Source: Acidobacteriaceae bacterium
GTDB lineage: Bacteria; Acidobacteriota; Terriglobia; Terriglobales; Acidobacteriaceae
Direction: 5' to 3'
Assembly (NCBI GenBank): GCA_030049955.1
Contig: JASIJX010000196.1
Coordinates: 1 to 13,242, forward strand
DNA length: 13,242 nucleotides
Shown here: piece after piece, positions 1 to 6,503 of the stretch
How positions within the stretch are numbered: the first letter of the stretch is position 1
Layout: every line of letters begins with the position of its first letter
Position numbers and translations under genes: made by a program
Notes under the pieces: generated by a model
Seen by the model: the letters and a program-made list of their open reading frames with translations, nothing else
Told to the model about the DNA's origin: nothing
Database searches by the model: none

Positions 1-467
1 CGGGGCGTAACATTACCATCGCCATGCCCGAGCCGGTAGGCGCGGTAGGCATCCTGGCCCCGAGCGAAGCGCCGCTACTGGGGCTGCTGTCGCTGATTTT
101 GCCGGCCATCGCGATGGGGAACACGGTAGTTGCGGTGCCGTCGGAACGCTATCCGCTGATTCTTGGCGACTTATATCAACTGCTGGACACGAGCGACGTG
201 CCTGCCGGCGTGGTGAACCTGGTTGCCGGACGGCCTGCCGAACTGGGCAAGACTCTCGCCGAGCATGACGGCATCGAGGCGATCTGGTGCTTCCGCTCCG
301 ACGAGGAAGCGGCGTTTGTGAGGGCTGCCTCCATTGGCAACATGAAGCAGGTCTTCACCAATGACGGGCACGAATACGACTGGTTCGACCGCGCGCAGGC
401 CGAGGGCCGCTGGTTTCTCCAGCACGCTACCCAGGTGAAGAACATCTGGGCGCCGTATGGGGAATAA
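1..467 (+). CDS. Aldehyde dehydrogenase-family protein, C-terminal part (5' end outside window), ALDH16-like degenerate domain
   Basis: The frame is open from the first bases of the window and ends at a TAA at 465-467, so only the C-terminal part is visible. The segment starting PEPVGAVGILAPSEAPL matches the N-terminal NAD-binding region of aldehyde dehydrogenases (family form resembles PVGVVGIISPWNFPL), followed by AIAMGNTVVAVPSE and DVPAGVVNLVAGRPAELG, both typical of that fold. Where a normal enzyme would continue through the FTGS motif and about 200 residues containing the catalytic Cys, this protein goes almost directly to a short tail ending TQVKNIWAPYGE. The catalytic half is therefore missing from this domain. 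I infer a two-domain ALDH16-type protein in which the second domain is degenerate and structural, with the active domain upstream of the window. A simple internal deletion is the alternative. Family assignment is firm; the subfamily is tentative. Confidence 0.75.
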   Translation, partial: GRNITIAMPEPVGAVGILAPSEAPLLGLLSLILPAIAMGNTVVAVPSERYPLILGDLYQLLDTSDVPAGVVNLVAGRPAELGKTLAEHDGIEAIWCFRSDEEAAFVRAASIGNMKQVFTNDGHEYDWFDRAQAEGRWFLQHATQVKNIWAPYGE

Positions 468-803
468 CGCTCGAAAAAAAACGGCGATGTGACATGGAAT
501 CATGGAATTAAGGGCAAAAACTGCACACATTTGTGCATTGGTTCCGATCCCAGATCCCCGAGGCGGAAAGGGAAGGCCCGGCTGAGTTGAAGCTCGGCCG
601 GGCCTCTTTTTCCATTTCTGAGACTATTCTACACCCAAAAATACTGAAGACTGCGCAAATGATAAAAAACTTTTTCTTTTTTATAATCAGTCTATTACAA
701 CGTTTTGAACAGGCATATCGTCTTGACAGCGTTTAAGGGCGGTCGGGCAGATGGTCTGGGGACCGGAAAGCTTGAGGATCGAATCGGAATCCACAATTTC
801 GGT
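468..803. other. Intergenic region between ALDH-like gene and lepB 3' end
   Basis: These 336 bases separate the convergent ends of the ALDH-like gene (plus) and lepB (minus). They hold a TGCACA/TGTGCA inverted repeat at 522-537 (4-base spacer), a strong terminator hairpin at 574-612, and an AT-rich patch at about 650-690 with long runs of T and A. Reading frames here have no recognisable protein character and no good ribosome binding site. A TATAAT hexamer at 682-687 has no matching -35 and no gene in front of it. Confidence 0.6.
574..612 (+). terminator. Rho-independent terminator after the ALDH-like gene
   Basis: A 9-bp GC-rich stem, AGGCCCGGC at 574-582 pairing with GCCGGGCCT at 597-605, closes a 14-base loop that can fold further (GAG with CTC). 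It runs directly into TCTTTTTCC. It lies about 110 bases after the stop of the ALDH-like gene with no gene between. In the other direction the tract after the stem is only TTCCCTTT, so it is chiefly a plus-strand terminator. Confidence 0.85.
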
Positions 804-1649
804 TCAATGAACTATGTGGAAAGTGCGTTTCCAGCGCGTATCTGGGAAGAAATGCACCAGAACGTGACCGAACCACGCGAGCTTGCGACCGAATCCCGGT
901 TGTTCAAGTTGTCCATCTGCGGCCTTGAACGACCAATAATTGAACAGCGGGCGGCCAACGATGTTGGCGCGCGGCACGAAGCCCCAGTAGCGCGAGTCCA
1001 GGCTGTTGTGCCGGTTGTCGCCCATCATGAAGTACATGCCGGGTGGAACCACGAGGTCGCCGTTGACAACATGCGCTGGTTCTTCGACGTCCCAGCTCTC
1101 CGTTGCCGCCCCGCTCGGAGCCTGGGCCGGCGGAATGGCGGGAAACTCATCGAGGAAGGCCTGATCGATGGGGGATCCAGGGTCTTTGATGCCGTCCTTT
1201 GGCTGTGGCTGCGCCACTCCGTTCACGTAAACAACGCCGTCGCGCAGATGAATGTGATCACCGGGCACGCCGATCAGTCTCTTCACGAGCGGAATGTAAT
1301 GCGGTGTCCCATCGGCGTTTATCGGATCAATACCAGGCTGATAAACGGGCTTGATGAACACCACTATATCGCCGCGCCTCGGCTCGCGATACCTTATTAG
1401 CGGCATCCACGAAGCGGGCGGCATTAGCGTGATCTGGTCGACGACCAGGTGATCGCCTACAAGTAGAGTGTTCTCCATCGAACCTGATGGAATGACGTAG
1501 TTCTGGGCTAAGAAGGTCAGAATGAACAGGCCCACCACCAGAACTGAGCAGATGCTGGCCAGCGCCTCGAAAGGAGTCTCTTCCCGATTGATGTTGGCGG
1601 AAACTGCGCGCTTCGTTGAACCAGGAGAAATCTTCGTCGTCGGACCCAT
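804..1649 (-). CDS. lepB: Signal peptidase I (LepB)
   Basis: Signal peptidase I is the membrane-bound serine protease that removes signal peptides from proteins exported by Sec or Tat; the active site faces the periplasm. The 281-residue product has one clear hydrophobic segment at about residues 31-50, then the box SGSMENTL with the catalytic Ser57. The box RRGDIVVF is at 91-98, followed by VKRLIGVPGD with the general-base Lys123 and MGDNRHNSLDSR at 209-220. All conserved boxes are present in order. A long insert at about residues 145-195, rich in Pro, Ala and Asp/Glu, separates the Lys box from GDNR, which is common in Gram-negative enzymes. The start is supported by GAGGAG seven bases upstream. 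The gene stands alone behind a long non-coding region and shares orientation with dnaN. Confidence 0.97.
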   Translation of the reverse strand: MGPTTKISPGSTKRAVSANINREETPFEALASICSVLVVGLFILTFLAQNYVIPSGSMENTLLVGDHLVVDQITLMPPASWMPLIRYREPRRGDIVVFIKPVYQPGIDPINADGTPHYIPLVKRLIGVPGDHIHLRDGVVYVNGVAQPQPKDGIKDPGSPIDQAFLDEFPAIPPAQAPSGAATESWDVEEPAHVVNGDLVVPPGMYFMMGDNRHNSLDSRYWGFVPRANIVGRPLFNYWSFKAADGQLEQPGFGRKLAWFGHVLVHFFPDTRWKRTFHIVH

Positions 1650-1725
1650 CCAAAGGCTCCTCAGGAAGGTTGGCGAACCCCAGAGCGTTCGCAGCAGTCA
1701 CTCCAAAAGAATGATTCCATGCACG

Positions 1726-1738
1726 TTCGACTGTCGAA
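1726..1738. repeat. Perfect 13-bp palindrome upstream of lepB
   Basis: TTCGAC and GTCGAA flank a central T, about 77-89 bases before the lepB start codon on the minus strand. Size and position suit a dimeric regulator's operator, but I know of no regulator with this exact site, and a short palindrome can arise by chance. Confidence 0.3.
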
Positions 1739-2090
1739 GGGTTTGCGTCTTAGTCGGAGTCTATCAAATCCTTTTGCAGGCAGGGTTTTCCGGATAATTC
1801 GGCGTTGGGGTCGGTTAGCCGCCAATTCTTCCCTTTGACAGATATTCGCCAGAAACCCTGTAGTCACCGGCTCGGTTTCAGTTCCAGCCCGAGCTGTTAT
1901 TCGATCGCGGCGAAGATAAACGGACCGCTCGGTTACGGCGCGCACAGCCTTTGATGGATTTAAGACGTTTTTCTCGTATCGACCACTCGAATTCTGCTAC
2001 GTTTTGCCATGAGCCTAAGATCCAAGTAGAACGCAAGCGGCTATGCCAGCAGAATTGTGTGCGAGAAGTCCGTCTCAGATGTCCCGGCCC

Positions 2091-2110
2091 TGTTTACACA
2101 AGAGTAAACA
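2091..2110. repeat. Inverted repeat TGTTTAC-N6-GTAAACA
   Basis: Perfect 7-bp arms (2091-2097 and 2104-2110) flank a 6-base spacer, ACAAGA. The 20-bp AT-rich symmetry is typical of operators for dimeric repressors; as RNA it would be a weak hairpin. It lies about 440 bases upstream of lepB on the minus strand and 220 bases past the dnaN stop, so its target is unclear. Confidence 0.4.
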
Positions 2111-2156
2111 CGAAACCTATATGGAAGGGAGGCGGGGATTTACGTTGCTCCGGCGC

Positions 2157-2196
2157 GAATTGGCCAGAAGTCTTCAAAATCGGCCAAGAATTGGCC
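2157..2196. repeat. GAATTGGCC direct repeats with an inverted GGCCAA between
   Basis: GAATTGGCC occurs at 2157-2165 and again at 2188-2196, exactly 31 bases apart (about three helical turns). A third, inverted copy, GGCCAA, lies at 2182-2187 and forms a small hairpin with the second direct copy (3-base loop). The phasing would let bound proteins sit on one face of the DNA. No known regulator is implied. Confidence 0.35.
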
Positions 2197-2225
2197 CCAA
2201 AGAGGAGAAAATTTCAATTTTTGTA

Positions 2226-2267
2226 TGTCTCGGTATCCTCTGCTGATTCAGAGCATTGCCTGAGACA
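2226..2267. repeat. Two-tier stem-loop beyond the dnaN stop codon
   Basis: An outer stem TGTCTC/GAGACA (2226-2231 with 2262-2267) encloses an inner stem CTCTG/CAGAG (2238-2242 with 2249-2253) with a 6-base loop. It lies 65 bases downstream of dnaN in that gene's direction. No clear T-run follows on the minus strand, so it is not a classic terminator; it may stabilise or end the dnaN message. Confidence 0.35.
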
Positions 2268-2331
2268 CGTTTTGACTGGCAGCCGGCCATTTTTTCGTGT
2301 TTCGACGATAAAAAACTGTGGTTGGTTGGAA

Positions 2332-3456
2332 TTAGATCCGCATGGGCATCAGCACGTAGCGGTAGCGGTATTCGGCGTCCGGATCCTCGGGGCGCATCTG
2401 GCCGGCCGATTGTGAGTCCTTGAACTCCAGCCGCACTTCTCCTTCATTGCTGAGCGCCTTCAGGAAGTCGAGAATGTAGGCCGAGTTGAAGCCCACGGCG
2501 ATGGCATCGCCTGAGTACGGCGTGTCGATCGTGTCCTCGGATTCGCCGCTCTCGGTGGAGTTGGCGCTGATGCGCAGCTCGTTCGATTCGAGGCGCAGCC
2601 GGACAGCTCCCGAGCGCTCGTCGGCAAACTGCGCCACGCGCTGGATGGCCGCTGACAACTCGCTCGACCGCACTACTGCCGACTTGTTGTTATCGCGCGG
2701 CATCACGGCTTCAAAATTGGGAAACTGGCCGCTGAGCTTGCGCGAGCTCAACGTGCGATGGCCCACGCGGAAGAACAGCGTGTGCTCGTCGTCGGCAAAC
2801 TCTACTTTGTCGTCGTCGCCAGCCGCGGCCAACAGCAGCCGCAACTCCTCGAGCGCCTTGCGCGGAATCAGCACGCGCTTTTCGCCGCTGATGCCCTCGT
2901 GCGCTTCGCCGCTTTTCTCGACAAATGACAACCGGTGGCCATCGGTTGCCACCATGGCGATCGACTCGGCCTTGAGGATGAGCAACGCGCCGTTGAGGGT
3001 ATAGCGCGACTCCTCATTCGAAATTGCAAAGATGGTGCGGGCGATGAGCGTCTTGAGCGCGACCTGCGAGATGCTGGTTGCGGCGACCGCCGGAAACTCC
3101 GGAACCTGCGGGTAATTGGCGCGCGCCATGCCGACGATCTTGGTGTTCGAGCGGCCGCTGCGGATCTGCACCCAGTGGTTTTCGAGCAGCTTGATCGAGA
3201 CTTCGCCGTCGGGCAAGAGCTTGATGTAGTCGTACAGCTTGTGGGCGGGGATGGTGCATGCGCCCGGCTTCTTTACCTTGACCACGGCGCTGGTGCGGAT
3301 CGCCTGGTCGAGATCCGTGGCCGTGATGTTCAGCCGGTCGCCATCGGCCTCAAGCAGAAAGTTCGACAGAATCGGGATTGTGGTTTTGCGTTCCACGACG
3401 CTCTGCGTGGCGTTCAGTTCTTTCACCAGGTCCTGGCGGCTAACGCTGATCTCCAT
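2332..3456 (-). CDS. dnaN: DNA polymerase III beta subunit (sliding clamp)
   Basis: DnaN forms the ring that tethers DNA polymerase III to DNA and serves as a landing pad for other replication and repair proteins. The start chosen at 3456 gives 374 residues, the usual length for the family. It begins MEISVSRQDLVKELN and has GAGGGG six bases upstream. A longer frame reaching 3606 adds 50 residues of low-complexity Gly/Ala/Pro sequence not seen in clamps and is rejected. Recognisable segments include RKTTIPILSNFLLEA, TATDLDQAIR, NYPQVPEFP, MVATDGHRLSFVE, GQFPNFEAVMP and the characteristic C-terminal end YRYRYVLMPMRI, covering all three clamp domains. dnaA is not adjacent. The upstream region carries DnaA-box-like sites, so autoregulation by DnaA is plausible but inferred. 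Confidence 0.97.
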   Translation of the reverse strand: MEISVSRQDLVKELNATQSVVERKTTIPILSNFLLEADGDRLNITATDLDQAIRTSAVVKVKKPGACTIPAHKLYDYIKLLPDGEVSIKLLENHWVQIRSGRSNTKIVGMARANYPQVPEFPAVAATSISQVALKTLIARTIFAISNEESRYTLNGALLILKAESIAMVATDGHRLSFVEKSGEAHEGISGEKRVLIPRKALEELRLLLAAAGDDDKVEFADDEHTLFFRVGHRTLSSRKLSGQFPNFEAVMPRDNNKSAVVRSSELSAAIQRVAQFADERSGAVRLRLESNELRISANSTESGESEDTIDTPYSGDAIAVGFNSAYILDFLKALSNEGEVRLEFKDSQSAGQMRPEDPDAEYRYRYVLMPMRI

Positions 3457-3676
3457 GGCTGTCCCCTCAACCGTCCCCCCAGCCGCCCCGTCTTTTGTTG
3501 ACCGCCCGGCCGGTTTCTCCACCGCAGTATCCGCACTCGGCATACGTCCCACCTCTGCTCCGGAAGCCAATCCTCTATGGCCCCAACTGTACAACACAGC
3601 GCCCATAACCCGGAAATGGCTGCGTTTTCACCTGTTCTTTCCGTTTCGATTCTAGCGATTTGCCGGTGGTTGTGCG

Positions 3677-4147
3677 CGTGGAAAACCGGGCGAATTCTCT
3701 GGATTCCCGGGCATTTTGCAGGTGATCATGCTTTCGCTGGCGGAAGCACGCCGGTCGCGGAGGGAATCTGGCCGCCGGAACGAGCCCACTGTGCGGCGCC
3801 CCCAGAGCTGCGCGACGGGGAAGGTTTTGGTGGGAAAAACCTAAATACAAACCTAGAAGCCCCCGTAGGCGGTGCGGAAAAGTGGGAATCATGTCGAACA
3901 CCGCGTGGGTAGCGGGGTTTGCGATAGTGAGGGTTTTCTAAAACTCGGATGTGCGAATCAGGATAATTTGAAAAACAGCTTAAAACCACATCGATCAGAC
4001 CCTGGTTTCCCACGCTTCCCACAGGCGCCGCCGAATCCCCTGTGAAAACTATCGTCGGATTGTGCAAAGCCTGCCTAACCACTGCGCCATAGCGAGCTTG
4101 CACGTCCCGCGCCTTCCACAGAGGACGGCATCTCCACATCTCCCACA
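3677..4147. other. Candidate replication origin: AT-rich stretch plus cluster of DnaA-box-like nonamers
   Basis: Compared with TTTTCCACA/TTATNCACA, I see TTTTCCACG (minus, 3677-3685), TTTCCCACG (4006-4014), CTTCCCACA (4015-4023), GTTTTCACA (minus, 4041-4049) and CTTTGCACA (minus, 4061-4069). The series continues with CCTTCCACA (4112-4120), ATCTCCACA (4130-4138) and TCTCCCACA (4139-4147). Each matches one of these consensuses at 7 or 8 of 9 positions; none is perfect. Beside them, 3933-3990 is AT-rich and could be the unwinding element. Position next to dnaN, with transcription diverging on both sides, supports an origin. The weak matches could mean a lineage-specific box, or a coincidence of CCCACA-rich sequence; GC skew and DnaA binding are untested. 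Confidence 0.5.
3822..3842. repeat. AGGTTTT-N7-AAAACCT inverted repeat
   Basis: Perfect 7-bp arms at 3822-3828 and 3836-3842 flank GGTGGGA. The loop plus second arm reads TTTTCCCAC on the minus strand, the same core as several DnaA-like boxes further on, so it may belong to the origin candidate. Confidence 0.35.
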
Positions 4148-4206
4148 GGTGGATGGATCTCTGTTGAGAACGCGGCAGGAATCTGACGCAAGGAGGCGCG
4201 TCCGGA

Positions 4207-4233
4207 TTGATCTTGCAACGCGAAATTTATACT
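4207..4233 (+). promoter_or_regulatory. Possible folC promoter
   Basis: TATACT at 4228-4233 is a good -10 box; TTGATC at 4207-4212 is a possible -35, though the 15-base spacer is short. The -10 ends only nine bases before the folC ATG and no strong Shine-Dalgarno sequence intervenes, so the message could be leaderless or nearly so. Confidence 0.35.
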
Positions 4234-4242
4234 GAAGTTTCT

Positions 4243-5598
4243 ATGTCTTACGCGGTTGCTATCGAACAACTAAACGCCATGGCGCCAGAGCTGCACTCCC
4301 GCGCCGGCGAGCCTCGGCGCAAGTTTTCGCTCGATGAGGTGCGCACGCTGCTGCATGCGCTGGGCGACCCGCACCACACATTCCAGTCAGTTCTCATTGC
4401 CGGCACAAACGGTAAAGGCTCGACGGCTGCCACACTCGCCTCGATTCTGGCGGCTGCGGGCCTGCGCACCGGCCTGTACACTTCGCCGCACCTGGAGCGG
4501 CCGAACGAGCGCATCCGCCTAAGTAGCTCGGGGTTGGCCGGCGTCGAGATTACCGACGATGACTTTGCGCGGCTTTACTTTCGCGTGCACGATGCGGCGC
4601 AGCAACAGGTCGCGGGCGGCCAACTTCCGCAGCACCCAAGCTACTTTGAAGTCCTTACCGCGCTTGGCTTTCTCTACTTCGCCGAGAAGAAAGTCGACAT
4701 TGCTGTTCTCGAAGTGGGGCTTGGTGGGCGCCTGGATGCGACCAACGTGGTCGACCCGCTGCTTTCGATCGTCACCGACATTGCGCTTGACCACATGGAG
4801 TGGCTGGGGCCGACGATTTCAGCCATAGCGCGGGAAAAGGCCGGGATTCTGCGGCCGCGCGGGACGCTCATCACGCTGCCACAGCACCCTGAGGCCAACA
4901 AGGTTCTCGGCGAAGTTGCCGTCGAGCTGGGCAGCCGCGCCGTAAGCGCCGTGCCGTATATGCCGCGAACCCACGACGCTCCGCTGGGGGACTATATAGT
5001 AGAGGCTCTCGGCGCGGAGATCGAGGTCAGCTCACCGCTGGCTGGCGCGCACCAGCACCGCAATATCGCGCTGGCTATTGCCGCGGCCGTGGAGCTGGCT
5101 ACACACCACGGGTTTCCAGTTACGGAAATCGCGATTGCACAAGGCATCCGCAACACGCAATGGCCAGGGCGCCTGGAGCGCATTGAGGGCGACGGAATCA
5201 CCTGGGTCTTTGACGTGGCTCACAATCCCGCGGGCGTTTGGGCTCTGCGGGCCAGCCTTCGCACGGTCCTCAGGGAGGGTTTGCCGAACGCAGTTGTCTT
5301 TAGTTGTTTACGGGATAAGCCCGCGGCCGAAATGGCGCAGATCCTGTTTCCGCTCTTCGATCAGGTAATTCTGACGCCGATTCATACCGCGCGCGCCGCC
5401 TCAGTAGATGATCTGCTGGCCGCGGCTCAGACCACCGGCGTGCCAGCCGTCGCGGCCGACTCTGTTGCGGACGCCCTCAGGCTTGCCGCTGAACGCGCGT
5501 CCGGCGGCACGGTCGTTGTCTCCGGCTCGGTGTACCTGGTGGGCGAAGCCCGCGCGATCATCCTGAGGAATGTGCCGGCGCGAGGTCCCGCGGCATGA
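4243..5598 (+). CDS. folC: Folylpolyglutamate synthase / dihydrofolate synthase (FolC)
   Basis: FolC is a cytoplasmic Mur-ligase-family enzyme that uses ATP to add glutamate to dihydropteroate and/or to reduced folates. The 451-residue product has the P-loop GTNGKGS at residues 54-60, the folate-binding stretch YTSPHLERPNERIR, SYFEVLTALGFLYFA, LEVGLGGRLDATN, and the magnesium/ATP region DHMEWLGPTISAIAREKAGI. The C-terminal domain carries HQHRNIALAIAA, WPGRLERI and FDVAHNP. Length and motifs are those of a complete enzyme. The ATG at 4243 starts just before the conserved N-terminal helix; a TTG at 4207 would add 12 unconserved residues. It overlaps the next gene by ATGA, so the two are probably translationally coupled. 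Confidence 0.95.
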   Translation: MSYAVAIEQLNAMAPELHSRAGEPRRKFSLDEVRTLLHALGDPHHTFQSVLIAGTNGKGSTAATLASILAAAGLRTGLYTSPHLERPNERIRLSSSGLAGVEITDDDFARLYFRVHDAAQQQVAGGQLPQHPSYFEVLTALGFLYFAEKKVDIAVLEVGLGGRLDATNVVDPLLSIVTDIALDHMEWLGPTISAIAREKAGILRPRGTLITLPQHPEANKVLGEVAVELGSRAVSAVPYMPRTHDAPLGDYIVEALGAEIEVSSPLAGAHQHRNIALAIAAAVELATHHGFPVTEIAIAQGIRNTQWPGRLERIEGDGITWVFDVAHNPAGVWALRASLRTVLREGLPNAVVFSCLRDKPAAEMAQILFPLFDQVILTPIHTARAASVDDLLAAAQTTGVPAVAADSVADALRLAAERASGGTVVVSGSVYLVGEARAIILRNVPARGPAA

Positions 5599-6401
5599 GC
5601 GCCAATACGGCCTACGCCAACCGCCGCCCGAACCCTATGCCGCGGCTTTACCGCTGGCGCAGTAATCTGATCGTGACGCCTGCAATCGGCGTGGTCACCG
5701 GCATTTTCGGATCACTGGCGCTGTTTGTTTCGCTCTTTGAACGGTCGGGCCGCGTGCAGCATCGCATCGCTCAGCTCTGGGCGCGCATCTGCATGCGCAT
5801 CAGCCTCTGGCCCAGCGGCTCGAAGCTCACCATCCGCGGCGCTGAGAATTTGGGCAAGCACCCGGTCGCCGTTTACGCCGCCAACCACACTTCCTATATG
5901 GATACGCCGGTGATCTTTGCTGCGCTGCCCTTCCAGTTCCGGATCCTAGCCAAAAAGGAGCTGTGGCCGATCGCCTTCATCGGCTGGTATCTGAATCGCT
6001 CGGGTCAGATACCCATCGATACTGTCTCTGCGCGCGGCACGTTGACCAGCCTTGGAGCCGGCGCTCGCGCGCTCAATGCCGGCATGCCGCTGTTCGTCTT
6101 TCCTGAAGGCGGCCGGACGGAAAACGGCACGCTGCAGCAATTCATGTCAGGCGCGGCATTCCTCGCCATCCGGGCCCAGGTACCGATCGTGCCCATTGCT
6201 CTCACCGGCGTCTACGATCTGCTACCCATGCACACGCACTGGTTCTACCCGGGCGAGCTGGTGCTCACGGTCGGTGAACCGATAGAGACTCAAGGCATGA
6301 CCACGCGCCAGACCGAAGAATTGAACGCACGGCTGCGGGCGACGATTGAGGCCATGCTCGCCGAACCGGCACCTGCCGAGGCTTCCACCCGTGCTGTCTG
6401 A
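5595..6401 (+). CDS. plsC: 1-acyl-sn-glycerol-3-phosphate acyltransferase (PlsC-type lysophospholipid acyltransferase)
   Basis: PlsC-type enzymes transfer an acyl chain to lysophosphatidic acid, making phosphatidic acid, the precursor of membrane phospholipids, at the inner membrane. The 268-residue product has a hydrophobic segment at about residues 26-47, the catalytic HX4D motif as NHTSYMD (His98, Asp103), a downstream basic patch KKELWPIAFIG, and the acceptor-binding FPEGGR motif at 169-174, then VPIVPIALTGVYD. Start and spacing are fixed by the ATGA overlap with the folC stop. Other acyltransferases share this fold, for example those acting on ornithine lipids or lipid A, so the exact acceptor is uncertain. 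Nothing is missing or truncated. Confidence 0.88.
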   Translation: MSANTAYANRRPNPMPRLYRWRSNLIVTPAIGVVTGIFGSLALFVSLFERSGRVQHRIAQLWARICMRISLWPSGSKLTIRGAENLGKHPVAVYAANHTSYMDTPVIFAALPFQFRILAKKELWPIAFIGWYLNRSGQIPIDTVSARGTLTSLGAGARALNAGMPLFVFPEGGRTENGTLQQFMSGAAFLAIRAQVPIVPIALTGVYDLLPMHTHWFYPGELVLTVGEPIETQGMTTRQTEELNARLRATIEAMLAEPAPAEASTRAV

Positions 6402-6422
6402 TCCCGCCCGCTGACGAGCGCC

Positions 6423-6439
6423 CGATGCGCGCCGCATCG
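6423..6439. repeat. CGATGCG-CGC-CGCATCG hairpin between plsC and asmA-like gene
   Basis: A perfect 7-bp stem with a 3-base loop begins 21 bases after the plsC stop. It is followed by TTCTCGTAT rather than a T-run, so it may attenuate or process the transcript rather than end it fully. Confidence 0.35.
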
Positions 6440-6503
6440 TTCTCGTATACCATTCCAACGTACGGCTGGCCGCGCATCTTACCTCTGCGAACTGGAGGGC
6501 GTC

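Larger units (their letters stand above)
1650..2331. other. 682-base non-coding region between dnaN 3' end and lepB, with several inverted repeats
   Basis: No reading frame here has family character or a convincing ribosome binding site. Visible structure comprises a TTCGAC-T-GTCGAA palindrome at 1726-1738 and a TGTTTAC-N6-GTAAACA inverted repeat at 2091-2110. There is also a cluster of TTGGCC/GGCCAA elements at 2157-2196 and a two-part stem-loop at 2226-2267. The region must hold the lepB promoter on the minus strand, but I could not pick a confident -35/-10 pair. A structured small RNA is possible but not shown; I do not recognise a 6S, SRP, RNase P or tmRNA signature. Confidence 0.55.
3457..4242. 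other. 786-base gene-free region between divergent dnaN and folC; candidate oriC
   Basis: No reading frame on either strand looks real. The dnaN side holds the dnaN leader and a TTTTCCACG nonamer (minus, 3677-3685). An AGGTTTT/AAAACCT inverted repeat sits at 3822-3842 with a 7-base loop. The folC side has an AT-rich stretch at about 3933-3990 followed by a dense group of DnaA-box-like sites to 4147. The region sits where transcription diverges. It is the largest gene-free stretch in the window, and both features suit an origin of replication. Confidence 0.6.

Noticed and set aside
661..690. Poly-A/poly-T stretch with TATAAT as a terminator or promoter
   Set aside because: No GC stem for a terminator, and no -35 box or downstream gene for a promoter.
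705..1400. 231-codon open frame on the plus strand
   Set aside because: It is antisense to lepB, whose catalytic boxes are all intact; the frame has no family character.
1661..1945. 94-codon minus-strand frame upstream of lepB
   Set aside because: Arg-rich, no domain or hydrophobic segment, no ribosome site, and it overlaps the expected lepB promoter region.
2043..2246. 67-codon plus-strand frame in the dnaN-lepB gap
   Set aside because: No ribosome binding site before its start, unusual composition and no recognisable features; a chance frame.
3457..3606. 50-codon N-terminal extension of dnaN
   Set aside because: The internal ATG at 3456 has a good ribosome site and gives the normal clamp N-terminus; the extension is low-complexity.
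4045..4100. tRNA-like stretch on the minus strand (TGGCGCAGTGGTTAGGCAG, similar to a D-arm/A-box)
   Set aside because: No matching acceptor stem, no 5-bp anticodon stem and no GTTCGANTC T-arm at the right distance, so it does not fold as a tRNA.
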